Made by a program: the position numbers and the translations under genes
Part shown: positions 35,480 to 47,783 of the stretch, piece by piece
Layout: every line of letters begins with the position of its first letter
How positions within the stretch are numbered: the stretch's first letter is position 1
Source: Diaporthe sp. PMI_573
Taxonomy: Eukaryota > Ascomycota > Sordariomycetes > Diaporthales > Diaporthaceae
Assembly: GCA_021399435.1 (NCBI GenBank)
Contig: JAJTUP010000003.1
Span: forward strand, 1,984,001-2,048,000
DNA length: 64,000 nt
Direction: 5' to 3'
Notes under the pieces: generated by a model
What the model saw: only the letters and a program-made list of their open reading frames with translations
Databases searched by the model: none
Told to the model about the DNA's origin: nothing

Positions 35480-38400
35480 TTATACACGGATCAAATCCAG
35501 AGTTGTCAGGGCGATAGATTCCATCCTTGCTACCAGCGAGGCCTCCACTTGCGCTGCAACCGTGTTGAGATTTGATTCCGATCCCAGCAGGTCCAAAAAT
35601 GGCACATCCACCTCGAAAATATTCCAAAACCAGGTTCGAAACTCGGAGGCAATCATGCTGTCCACTCCAAAATCCGCAAAGAACCTCTTGTAATCCACCT
35701 TCTCTGCTGGGATAAGCAACAAGTTCGAGAACTTCCTGCCAATAGCACTTTCGACAGCGTCCTTGAGACAGGTGGCGTGGATCTCTGCCTTCAGCACAGC
35801 TGCAGCATCTTTGTGGATGCCCTTGAGCCACTGTGCAGTGGACAGATCCCAGTGGGTGTCATTGTTGGCAGAATGATAACCCTTCTGACTTGACTCGAGA
35901 GCCGCCGAAAGGATAGCTGAGCGTTGATCATCCATCACCGTGTGAGTTACCTCATATCCACGGGACAAAAGCTCGCGGACACCACAGGTCTCCATCCCAG
36001 TCAACATTAGTGAAGCGGTCGAAGTTTTCCTGTTGGACCCTTGGACAACTCCTGTAATAGCTAGGTCAACGACCTGGAGGAATTCGTCCTCGTTCAAAGG
36101 CTTGATCCCTCTTCTGAGGAGCAGAGACTCAATCCTGGGGTTTTCGTGTAGGTAACCGACTTCTGATATCATTCCAAGCCCAATAGAGGTAGCTGGCTTC
36201 CCTTGCGATCTCCTCCAATATGCAAAAGCGTCCAAGAAGGCATTTGCGGCACAATAATTGCTTTCGGTAGCAACTCCCACCGTTCCAGTCATGGATGAGG
36301 TCAACAAGAAGAAGTCCAAGTCCTCTTCATGCAACGCATTGTGCAAATTCCAAGCCCCGGCCCACTTGGGTCGCACGCTTGTTTGCCAGCCCTCATTACT
36401 CATTCTGGTGAAAAGGTCCTCGTGAAGGCCCATGGCAGCGTGTACTACACCCCCTACAGGACCAAGGGACTGAGCAGCTCTCACTGCATTCGCAACATCG
36501 CCGGGGTTAGCGACGTCTCCGCGCACAACGATAACACGTGATCCAGTTCGCTCCAATGATTCGACCAATTCTGCGGCCTGTGGTCTATCACTCCCAGACC
36601 TTCCAAGGAAAACGAAGTTGCTCGCACCCCGTGTTCGCATCCAGTTGGTGAGACTGCGGCCAAGGCCGCCCAAACAGCCTACCAATAAGTATGACTTGGC
36701 ACACGAGAAGGTAGCCTGGTACTTCGCGGGGACAACCTGGATCATTTTAGTTCCAAACATCGACCACGGGTAATGAAGGGGTGTGCTTACCGGTATGAGG
36801 TTTTGCTTGTTGTCGAAAGTAATGACGACCTTTCCTATGCGATCTTGAGAAGAGAAATAACGATATGCATGAGCGATCTCAGAAGCATCAAATGTGGTAA
36901 TTGGAGCAAGTTTGATGTCACCCGATCGATACTTGCTAATGACCTCCTTGGCGAGACTACGCGTAAATGAACACAAAACGGTCAGTTAGACCGCACACAA
37001 ATGGTGATTAGGAATCTGAATCTTACCTGCGATAGATGCTTCTGTAATACTCATCTTTGTGGTACAGCATTTCAGTGATATCGAAAGCGGCAAAAGATGT
37101 GCTTCGAGTGAAGACGTGCATGTCGAGCTTCCCGGCGTCCAAGAGTTCGCGCTTCCCAACTTCGATGAACCGGCCGAAATCTGCCACACATCGCCAACTA
37201 GCGTGCATGAGATCGCCCACTAGGGAGTTGATCACAACAGAGACTCCGCGTCCGTCCGTCTTCTTCATCACGCCATCCACGAAGGACTCATCCCGCGAAG
37301 AGAATATATGATCCGGCTCGATGCCTGAATTGTGGGATGTTAGCGCGCCTTGAATCTTTCTGATCTCGGGAGTCGATAATGAAACCCTGCTTACCAAGAT
37401 GTTGGACGAGATAATCACGTCTGCTAGGCGAGCCCACAGTGGTGTAAACCGTGGCACCAATACGTTGAGCCATTGTAATGGCCGCAATTCCGAAGGCGCC
37501 AGCCCCCGAATGGACCAGCACCGACTCCCCACGCCGCAGATTTGCCCGGTCGCGTAAAGCGTACAGAGCTGCAGCATTGACCACGAGAAGCGTTGACATC
37601 TCTCGAAGGTCTTCACCAGGCTCGAGTTTATGTGCTTGCCAAACTGGGACGCGCTGCGTAGTTGCAAAGTTATTCGGCATACATACCAACACGGCATCTC
37701 CAGGACAGAAATGCTGGACATCAGGCGCGACGTTGACAACCTGACCTGTGAACTCAAGGGCTATTGTTCCAGTCCGTGTCTCTGTAATCCCGTGGATGGC
37801 ATAGACATCCTTCGCGTTCAAGCTCATAGCTTTCACTTTCACATCGATGAAGCCCAAGGGTAGGTCTGAAGCGGGTTCATACACTTGTTGGAAGAAGATT
37901 GTGTCCGAACTTCCTGGTCGACCGATGTCGACTCTCGCTGGGCAAGCTGCCTCTATGGAGAGCTTTTGCATGCTCTCCTCCATTCGAAGCCGACGCCGAA
38001 AAAGAGAGTTGACCGCGAAATCAGGGCTAAGGCGGCTGACATGGAGAATTCCGTTGGATTGTATGTATTCTTTGTCGTCGATATCCCGCAGAGCGGTCAG
38101 TAGTCTCTCGATGTTGTCTAATGTCAAATCCATGTCGTTTCGGAAAGAGGTTTCGCGGCCAATATCCATGATAACGAACCTGAGCGATGGCTGCTCCATC
38201 ATCAATGAGCGCGATAATCCTGGAGCTAAGGTGAGGTCCACATTGGGACTATCCGATAACATATCTGCGCCTGTCACCCACAACAGGTCGCTTACTGAGT
38301 TTGTGACAAGTCGGAGCGAGTTCATAGACTGTGTATCCAGGCTGGCTAATAGCTCCTGCTCGACCTCAATTAGTGACACACAGACAGTGTCATCATGGAT

Positions 38401-41400
38401 AGCCAGAGAGCTTAGTTCGTCAAGTGTCAATGTCTTGACCGCCCCGGCATTTGACTTCAACAGCCGTTGAGCCAGCGTAGTCGCTAGCTCCGAAACCGTA
38501 TTTGACGGCTGCAAGGGCATCTATGTGGTCCATTAATTAGTATCAGTCAGACAGTTCTATGCAAATGAACGCGTGATGGGGAAGTTTTCTAGCTCTTGAA
38601 GAACTTACCAATATCATGACTGTTCTGTTGGCTACAGTCATGATGCTCTTCGGAGATCTGGTGGCGAGCGTGATCTCAGGATGAGCCATTATGATACTGA
38701 ATCCGGCAGCTTTCAGTTTCGCTTGCGACATCTCACTGGTGCGGGTGATGATGAAGCCTGTCGGTCCAACATGTGACAAGATTCGGTCAGGTATGTGTTG
38801 CCAACCGAGGTCCGACTTGGCGTCCTGTACTCCCAATTAGTATTTTTTGATCGGCATGTAATGGAAACTCGCTGGGCATACCACAAATAAAACGACGTCG
38901 AAGGTGTTCTCAACGCCAGTTTCGTCTGCGACGTGATTGTCTTCTATTGCGAGTGATCGACGGGTCCACGTCCGACACCTTGGGAAGGATGTCTCTCGGT
39001 CAAGTAGATTGGACCACAAATGACCAGGATCAAATCCATCGTGGGTGTCAGTGAGGTCCAAGACCCTCATCCGTGGATTTTTGTGGCCCAGAAGATCGAG
39101 CAGGGTGCCAACCACGATGACAAGCTTTGGGCATTCCTGTATCATGTCCCTAGACATTCGTTCCTGTGCCAGGCTTGCAGAACTTTTAACGTACTGAGAC
39201 AGCCGGTCTCGAATGGTAGCGTCCAGATGGATGACGTCTGGCTTCCACACTACTCGCATGATGGGTTGTCGGTCCGGCAAGTCACCATCGTGTGGCTGTC
39301 GTATGTTCAATTTCCCACCGTAGCGTGACAGGCGAACACCCTGCATATCAATATACGCGACTCCTGAGGAGTCACGAAGGCTGCTGTCTGCCCGGAGGGA
39401 TGATACGCCCGTCTTGCGTGAACGTACGTGGATAAATGCATCCTCCGTTTCAGAATCTGTACAAGCGGCCGGGCCGATACGACAGCTTTCAATGAAGATG
39501 GGCAAATAAGGGGAAAACATGTTGACGTTGCCAGCAGCCGCTGAAATAATAGCTGCCTGCAAGCACGCGTCGATGACTATAGGATGCATCGCATACTTGG
39601 TCTTTGCGCCCTCGACGTTTGGCGGTGTCATTTGAGTGGTGCAAATAGTCTCGGAACGAACCCGGGCGTTGTCAGCACGTAAGTTGGTGATGGATTGCAG
39701 ATAAGGCCCGAAGCGTAGACCCTCGTCCGCGGCCTTTCCATACCACGGGTTCATTGGCCAGTCTCTGTACCCGACATCGTCCTTCACCAGGACTGACCCT
39801 TCCAAACCTGAAGGTTCATCAAGAATACGGATGCCTCCACCGCAGTGTACCACAGCCTTTCCGGCCTTCCATGAGCTCACGGAAAAGTCGTAAAAGATTG
39901 AAGAAGCGGTCTTGGAAGAGAGCTTACGGCGCGAGATTGTCGTATGCAGTTCAGTTTCGACGTGATTGGCTTCGTTGGTCAACACCAATGCTGTGATAAA
40001 ACTGACGTTCTGGAACTCGAAGAATGGAGTACCCTTTGCAGGTGAGCCTTTCAGGCCAAGAATCTGTGAAATAGCCTCGATGGCAATGGCGAGATATCCA
40101 GCAGCGGGAAAGATGATCTGTTCCTCGACCTTGTGATCTTGAATCCATGGTATCTCATCCAGACGAAGAACATTTCGCCATCTCCAGTCGACTTCATTTC
40201 CACATAATTCCCGAGAACCCAACATTTCGTGACGTGGGTACGATCGATTCCGCATGTCAATTGCGGTACGACTTTCAAACCACAGTAATCCTCCTGAATA
40301 GTCCCATGGATAAGGGGCCAAGTCTCGCACCAGATTTCGGTCAATTTCATGCAAGTTGTTGACTTTGTCCCAGGACAGGGAATGGCCATGTGTATACAAC
40401 GTTGCCGCCAATCTCTTGATACTGAGATCAGAATCCACGCCCCTCACCAAAGTTGGCGTGTATAAGAGAGAAGGGTTGGCGAGCGTCTTATGTATCGGCC
40501 CTTTAAGAGCCGAGTGCGGTCCGATCTCAATGAGATGAAAGGTTCCTGCTGATTCCAGGGTTTTCAGAGCCCTTGTGAATAGAACCATATTCTCGAGGTT
40601 GGCTTGCCAGTAATCCGGACGAACTGAAAGGTCGTTAATGACTGGAGCGTCATCGGCTTCGCAACCAACAGTAGAGTACATGAGTACGCGAGTGCTCTTT
40701 GGAGGTTGCCTGATGTTGACATATCTCTGTAGAAGATCCATGTAGACAAGGCCAGCTTCCTTCATTGCGCGTGAGTGATACGCTCGCCCGCCCGTCTCTA
40801 GATGTCGACAGAATTTGTTCTGGGCTTTGAGCTCCAGTGAAAGTTTGTTGAGAGCTGGAATTGAGCCGCTGATAGTGACATTATCTGGTGCATTTACACA
40901 TGCGACTTGGAGTTCTCCATCCAAGGTCATCTCTGAGATCAGGTGATGGGCATCATCTGAGCTTAACCCGGTCGCTATCATGCCGCCTTCGATGGAAACA
41001 CTGTTCATTGCGACCCCGCGCAGATAGGAGACCAGAATTGCTTCGGACAAACTTTAATTTGTTAGCATGACATTGACAATCTTGTATTCAGCTATGCTCA
41101 AGTGGAGGTGAATGACTATACCTCATCAGTCCAGCTGCATATGCCGCAGCAATTTCACCGGATGAATGACCAACCACAGCGGAAGGGCCAATGCCCCAGG
41201 ACCTCATTACTTGAACCAAGGCGATCTGGATTGCAGTGCATGTGGGTTGACTCCGGCCAGCATCATGAATGTGGCTCAGATCGGCAGAATCCTTGATAGT
41301 CTGCTCCACGGTCCAGTTCGGTGCGTGAGCCATCGGCAGAGCTTTCAATACAGCATCCTGTTCCCGGATGGAGGCCAGAAATATGTCCGAATGCTGCAGT

Positions 41401-43431
41401 AACTCTTTGGCCATGCCGTGATACTGTGCTCCTTGGCCTGTGAAGATAAATGCGAAAGGAAGTGCTTTTTCCTGGGTGACAGTGGGCCCGTGGACAATCT
41501 CGATCTCGGTTGCATCTGTATTGTGAGAAGATCGTACCAGGAGGCAAGCTTTCATGCTAAGACTGGATCTTCGTCGAGACAGTGTGAAGCCCAGCTTTCG
41601 AAGCTTAGCTTTATCACAACAACGTGATAGTGCAGCAATCTGTTCCACGCGGCTTTCCAGCGAAGTCGTTGACATTGCTGAGACAGGAAGTGTCAGAAAA
41701 TCGTGGGAGGCTCCAAGTAATCTGGATTCACTGGCCCTGGGACGGACTCCGCCTCTAGCCAGCAAGAGTCCTTGCGGCCCTTTTGAGGCCAGAAAGCTTT
41801 CGAAAGACTCAACGATGGCATGTGAATTTGCGCCGCCATACCCGAAAGAATTCAGACTAGCGCGTTGAACAGCTTTTCTTGGCCAAGCTTCAAGATCGGC
41901 CGCGACCTTCATTCCCAGCTGTTCAAGTGGGACTGGAGTAACGTTAGAAAAACGATGTCCAATCTTCTACGGGTTGCAAGGGATCTTACTGACTTTTTGG
42001 GTTCAATGCAGCAGGCTCCCGCATAGGTGGTATGGCGCAATGTTGAAACGCGAGAACAACTTTGATCAAGGAAGTGAGGCCACTGGCAGCCTCGCTGTGT
42101 CCAAGGTTGGATTTCACCTACCATAGAGTCAGTGAGATCCCGAGCACGATAGTGATGAATGGTTGTGGGTAGACTGACCGAGCCTAACAAAAGAGGTGTG
42201 TCTCGAGGTTTCTCAGAAAAGCAACGTCCCAAAGCCTCGACCTCTATAGGGTCTCCGACCGCAGTGCCAGTCCCGTGGCACTCCACATAATCTGTGCCAG
42301 AGAAGTCCAAGCCAGCTGCCGAATATGCTTTACGGATCACAGCTTCTTGAAACTCCGCACTGGGCAACGTGATCCCAGGAGTGCGCCCATTTCTAGATGC
42401 GGCATTAGTCCCTGTCAATGTTTCCATATATATCGACGCACTCACGAGTTGATGGCTGTGCCACGTACAACCGCAGAAATATCATCACCGTCACGAAGGG
42501 CAGCTGACAGAGTTTTGAGATATACGGCATTTACTCCCTCAGCTCGCCCGTAACCATCAGCATCCGCATCGAAGGTCTGACAGATTGAAGATGATGAGAG
42601 GACCCCCGTTTTCGTTGCTGCTACAAATGGTTCAGGGGTCAAGATCAGGTTGCTAGCCGCCACGATGGCTCCATCACACTCGCCATTCCTCAAAGCCGAA
42701 ACAGCAGTGTGAAGGCAGTGGATTGAGGAGGAACAGGCGGTATCGAGGGTGAGACTGGGACATCGAATCAGTTTTGAAGCTCCGTGAGAAAATATTGTAC
42801 TTACCTAGGTCCATGAAGGTTAAAGACGTGGCTGATCCTGTTGGCCAAAAGGGTGGTTCCGGATCCAGTACCATGATATCGATGCAGGCTGTCCGGATCT
42901 CGCATTTGCATGAGGAAGTAGTCATGAGTGAAGCTAGCAACGTACACACCGGTATTGGAGCCAGCGACTGTCTCCATTGAAAGGCCAGCGTTTTCGAAGC
43001 ATTCGAACGTGACCTCCAAGAGCTTCCGTTGTTGGGGATCCATGTAAGTCGCTTCGAGGTTGTTGATGCCAAATACGCTGTTGTCGAAAGCCCGGACATC
43101 CTCATCGATGAGGTACGCCCCATCCACGTTCATAGTCCCGGCGCCATTTTCTGGCGAATAGAAACCATCGACACTGAACCGACCTGAAGAGATCTTATCA
43201 TGTGCGGATTGCTTTTTCAGGAGAAAACTCCATAGGTCAGATGGGGACTTGATCCCCCCAGGCAATCGACATGCTACCACCCATTAGTCAGAAAAATCTT
43301 TAGCTTTACAAATTTCCGTTCAGAAACATACCCATCCCAACAATGCATATTGGATCCTCGTCCAAACCTGCCAAGCCATTCGACCATGCTTGCAGAGGGT
43401 TGGAAGCACTGATCTTGACACTGGGAGACAT
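35480..43431 (-). CDS. Highly reducing iterative type I polyketide synthase
   Basis: Twelve exons (minus): 43431-43332, 43273-42805, 42754-42446, 42392-42179, 42117-41994, 41932-41122, 41051-38882, 38824-38609, 38520-37395, 37324-37027, 36956-36791 and 36736-35480. The total is 7,260 bases, 2,419 residues, and all phases agree. KS about 25-440: Cys197 in DTACSSS, His332 in ECHGTGT, His371 in [12 protein letters not shown] about 560-880: Ser662 in [16 protein letters not shown] about 950-1230: His982 in [11 protein letters not shown], Asp1170 in IDACLQ. cMT is only a relic near 1331-1346 ([16 protein letters not shown], no glycine-rich SAM motif). ER about 1670-1975: [14 protein letters not shown] about 2016-2200: GCLGGLGR, Ser2149, Tyr2162. 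ACP: Ser2361 in GVDSM. There is no release domain, as usual for this class. The likely product is a fully reduced, unmethylated polyketide chain needing a partner for release. Confidence 0.93.
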
Positions 43432-45084
43432 TGGTGTTGGTAGTAGAGGGTATATCGCGAAGTGCTCAACAAATACAAGTTGTTCTGATTTCGTTCGAAG
43501 ATGAAAAGATATAGGCCCAGCTGCTGAGATATGAGCTCCTTCAAGACGTGCAAGAGAGGTGAAATCAAGTACCCTCGGGATTTGCGGTTGCTTATATTGG
43601 ATTTATCCAAAAGCCATTTCTATGCTTTACATAAGCAGGCTGGCACTTGCCGTCTAGTCTGGACCCGACAAAAAGTGGGATCACCCTTGCAATCATCTAG
43701 GCCTCAACTTCCACACTATTATTAGGCAGAAAGACAATCAGAATGAATATAAGCATTTTGGAACTCTTATATCGAAACAATGGTAATATTTTATAACTAT
43801 ATAAAGAGTGTAGTTATAGAAGATTTTAGATATCTATAATTTTATTTTATTCATTTCTATAATAACGTTAAATAAATATTTGTAATGACGTCTTAAGTGG
43901 CCCGCCAGGGAGCCTGGAAGTTTCCAGGCACTACTAGATCTTTGGTCTCTTGGCGCAGTCAATACTGGCGGCTGGCTCGTTACAATATTTAAATTATTAT
44001 ATAATATTATTAAACTATTAGTTTCTATATTATTATTTATTTTATTTCAAGGATTTCAACTCCCGCAAATTAATATACATATATTACTTTATTTTATTTT
44101 ATTTTATTTATTTATTTTATTTTATTTTATTTTATTTTATTTTATTTTATTTTATTTTATTTTATTTTATTTATTTTATTTTATTTTATTTTATTTTATT
44201 TTATTTTATTTTATTTTATTTTATTTTATTTTATTTTATTTTATTTTATTTTATTTTATTTTATTTTTAAAGTTTATCTTTTAATAAGAATTTTATTAAG
44301 AGTAAATGGTATGAAATCTAATATAAGTTTTTAAAATTAAGAATTTATTAACAAAATTATGAATTACATGATTTGTTGACTAAGAATAAAACTTTAGCCA
44401 CTTCCGTGGGTTAAGATAAGTGAATTTGGTGATAAAATCAAGGCGTCATGTTGGTCCTTACAACGACACTCAGCTAGATACCTCGGTCAAGAGAACAAGG
44501 AATGAGGCTTTCCTGTGCTGCCTGCATGCCCCCCACAGAACGGCGTGCGGCGGCATAAGAAACCTCGGATAGACCTGATCCCTGTCTTAGACCAGATGAT
44601 GTTGGCCAAGTCCTTCCAGATGGACGGTATGTGGATCGAAAGTGAGACTTTTTGCGGCACAGCAACTACGATACCACCCCAGTGAGCAACCCGACGTAAC
44701 AAGCGGCAATCCAGCCTATCATACAACAGCTCACCCATGCCAAACGGTCTCCCATGGAACCGTTTTTGGCGCCAAGCGTGATTTTGGTGCCAAGTTGACG
44801 GAAAGGACCCGTTGAAGGATCAGATCCACAACTGCATGGTACACAGTGCGGGGTTGAGCGCTCTTTGTGTTGCGTGGGACATCTGGAGTCGGGTTGAAGC
44901 CTCCACACCTTTCACCGCGATTCGATTTATTTTTGACACCCCCAATCCCATCCGCAGGCCATCTACGCTGCTCAATTTGTGAACCAGCTCACCTGATTTT
45001 TGCAAATCTACGCTCTCACCAATCCATCTTGTCTTGAACTTTGTATTCTTCCCCACGCTACAACTTCAATTCTACAGTCATAAC
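43432..45084. promoter_or_regulatory. Divergent intergenic region between PKS and SDR genes
   Basis: 1.65 kb separating two divergently transcribed genes, so it must contain both promoters. The middle (about 43,740-44,390) is AT-rich and holds a TTTTA pentanucleotide repeat. The rest is of normal composition. The stretch TATAATATTATTAAACTATTA near 44,000 also occurs near 33,700 in the transposon block, so part of the AT-rich middle is probably repeat-derived. No specific factor-binding site could be assigned with confidence. Confidence 0.5.
44086..44266. repeat. (TTTTA)n microsatellite
   Basis: About 180 bases of nearly perfect TTTTA pentanucleotide repeats with a few TTTA units. It lies between the PKS and SDR start codons, so its length could vary between strains and alter promoter spacing. 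Confidence 0.95.
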
Positions 45085-46219
45085 ATGGAGATCACCGGTT
45101 CTGCATTCGTTACCGGCGGAGGTAAGGTGACAGTAGAGGGCCGCACCTCTCGTTATAGTGTTCTTCCTGTCTTCTTCCAGTAAAATTGCTGACATTTCTT
45201 ACAGCCAGTGGCATCGGTAGAGCTACATGCCTAGGCTTTGCCAAAGATGGGGCCGTGGGCTTAGTGATAGCGGATGTCAATCTGGAAGGGGCCCAGGAAA
45301 CAGCTGCTCAAGCGAAGGCCGTGGCCGTCAACCCCAACTTCCGGGTTGACGCTGTCCATGTTGACGTTGCGAATGAAGATTCCGTCAAGGCTGCCATTGC
45401 TCATGCTAGCAAGTTCCTTGGCAGGATTGACTATGGAGTCCATTCTGCTGGTGTAAGTCTTGCTCTTGATAACTTGATATCTGTTACTGATTCTTGTCCA
45501 GATCCCCGGCGGAACATTTGATCCTATCGCTAAGGCCAGTTTTGCTGACTTCAAGCATCTCCTCGACGTCAACGTCAACGGGACATTCCTGTTCACTAGT
45601 TTAATGTCGGCAGCTATGGAAACTCAAGAGCTCAAACAAGTTTCTCAGGATCCAGCCCGGGGCGGGAGCCGTGGGTCTATCGTCAATTTGGCTTCTGTAT
45701 CGTCATTCATGGCAGTCGCCAACATGGTGTAAGTGCGGGCTCCTAGCTCTCGCGTTTCTACACTTCTCTTCTTTTTATTATTCCAGCCATTATTGCCTGC
45801 CAGCTAATCACACATTCAATCCAAACAGTCAATACACCTCATGCAAGCATGCAATCATTGGACTTACCAAGACTGCCGGTAGGTTGTTCATTCACTTCCT
45901 TCTTCCTTCCCGAACCCTTTATCTCTTTGCTTCGAGCGAAAAAAAAACACCCATTGATAGTATCAAAGCCCTGGATAACGCCCCTCTTGGCATCCGCGTC
46001 AACTGCGTGTGTCCTACTTGGACGGACACTCCGATGACCCGACGGGCAACTGAGGTAGCTCCGGGACTGGAGCAGGCTCTATTAGCTACCATACCCCTGG
46101 GGCGCCTTGGACGGCCAGAGGAAGCAGCTGACGCTGTAATCTTTCTCTGCAGCCCTAGGGCCAGTTTTACCACCGGAACAGGCATGGTTTTGGATGGCGG
46201 AATGACCTTGTCCTGCTAA
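45085..46219 (+). CDS. Classical short-chain dehydrogenase/reductase (SDR)
   Basis: Five exons: 45085-45121, 45205-45452, 45502-45728, 45829-45878 and 45969-46219, giving 270 residues with frame kept at every junction. Donors are GTAAGG, GTAAGT, GTAAGT and GTAGGT; acceptors are ACAG, CCAG, ACAG and AAAG. The NAD(P)-binding motif is TGGASGIG (residues 10-17). The structural NNAG motif is HSAG (92-95). The catalytic set is Ser160 (NLASVSS), Tyr173 and Lys177 (YTSCK), with the normal Ser-Tyr spacing of 13. The C-terminal part has GIRVNCVCPTWTDTPM, PLGRLGRPEEAADAV and a terminal LDGGMTLSC, all typical of the family. Length is normal. It is divergent from the PKS and is a plausible tailoring ketoreductase or alcohol dehydrogenase. 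The substrate is unknown. Confidence 0.92.
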
Positions 46220-47783
46220 GCAAGAGATTAGTTTCCAAGTTGCTTGGTCATTAGTAGACCGGGGATCCATGGCAGTAGCACCGTATCGCGGGATATGGTC
46301 GTCAAAGAGACGAGCTGCGAGAGTGAGCATTATCAGAGTACGTGCCGGTGAGGCTGCTGTAGACTCCACAAGGACGTCCTGTCTAGAAAACAAAAGGGAT
46401 TCTGGGGTCTTTCGCTTCTAAGTTCTAGATGTCTACCAAATCCAAGATCCATCCGTTGGCCCATTTTGCATCCATGTTCGATTTCGACTTCTGCGTGTGA
46501 TTCACCGACGTACTATATGTGGTCCTAGTGTTCATGCACACGATATCAGCGGAATAGATTTGGCCGAGGAAAGCATCGGCTATCTAGCACAGTGCAAGAT
46601 ATTTGCAAGTGGAAGAGAATACGAGACTGCAAGGGGGGAGGGGGGCTCCAAAGCACACTATCATTCGAGGTGCTGCCTGAAGGGTCGAAGGAGCCTCATC
46701 CAAACCGGTCGATTTGGTCGAGGGACATCGTCCGGTGCACCACATTCACTTTTCTTCATTTCGGGAAGGATGGCGACGAGAGTTAACCGATGCTACTTTG
46801 AACCAACAGGACTGGATGAGCAACGTGGAGCGGGAAGATGTGCTATGTGGGTCCCAGGGTCGAGGTGAAAGGCGCGGCTGAGCAGATCATTGCTTCTTTG
46901 GCCCAGAATGCGGCGCGGCTGCATAAGGCATTCTTCATATTGGCCGGTCCGCTAGACTAGCCACCAACATCGTGCCGCTTGCAGAATATTGGAAGGCAAG
47001 ACCATGGCTGGGAAGATGAAGATGCGCGTGTCCCCGCCCAGACCTGCTTGGATACCAACATGCATGTCCCCATCACAGTAGGTATTCATGAGGCACAGCA
47101 GAGTCACCGGCGGCAAGATAGAGCTATTCTAGGTAACACATTCGTCTCCTTGCAACGTTAGTGGTCTGCTGCTTCATGATGTTGGATGCAAAATGTAACA
47201 CTGAACGGAAGATCCAAGTTGGCGACGGGAAACATGTGGCACAGTAAATCGGTCACGCGTCCAACTGGCTGCGAGAAGTCGGGCTGGACTCCAACCGCCC
47301 ATCTCGACATCTTGGACCCTTTTCGAAATGACGACGCCCAAAACCACACAGTATGGACCCACGGATTAGGGGCGCCAAGTCCGAATGGAGGTCCAAAGGA
47401 TCGTGATGTTGCGCTTTGGCGGCTGGAATGTCTGTCAAATCCAAGAAAAGCGAATAGAGCAGGGGCACTGATTGGCGTGCTCATAGGAAGTGATTTCCAT
47501 GCGGTTGGTTGGGGACTGCATGGAACCAACATGTAGGATGGATCCTTAAACGGGCACCTGTGACTCATCACTTCCGGCCGAGGTCTGTAAGGTTCCTGCG
47601 CACACCAACACTGCAGAACAGTTCATCAAGGTCCAGTTTGAGACTTGGACATTTGATAAGAAGTTCCCAGCTCACCAGAATTCTCAAAGCACCATCAATT
47701 TCGGTTGGAATAACTTCTTGGTTTTCCGCAAGATCCTATCCGCAGTGGGATTGTCTTGTCCTTCCTAGTCAATCATATCGAAA
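46220..47783. other. Intergenic, no gene recognised
   Basis: 1.56 kb of ordinary composition between the SDR stop and the SAT4-like start. Frames of 80-140 codons overlap antisense at 47,158-47,571 and have no recognisable domain or splice pattern. The right part is presumably the promoter of the next gene. Confidence 0.45.

Noticed and set aside
36481..38470. Plus-strand frames within the PKS locus.
   Set aside because: All are opposite well-supported PKS exons with identified catalytic motifs.
47158..47571. A 137-residue minus-strand gene upstream of the SAT4-like gene.
   Set aside because: It overlaps similarly long frames on the opposite strand, and has no motif and no signal or splice support.
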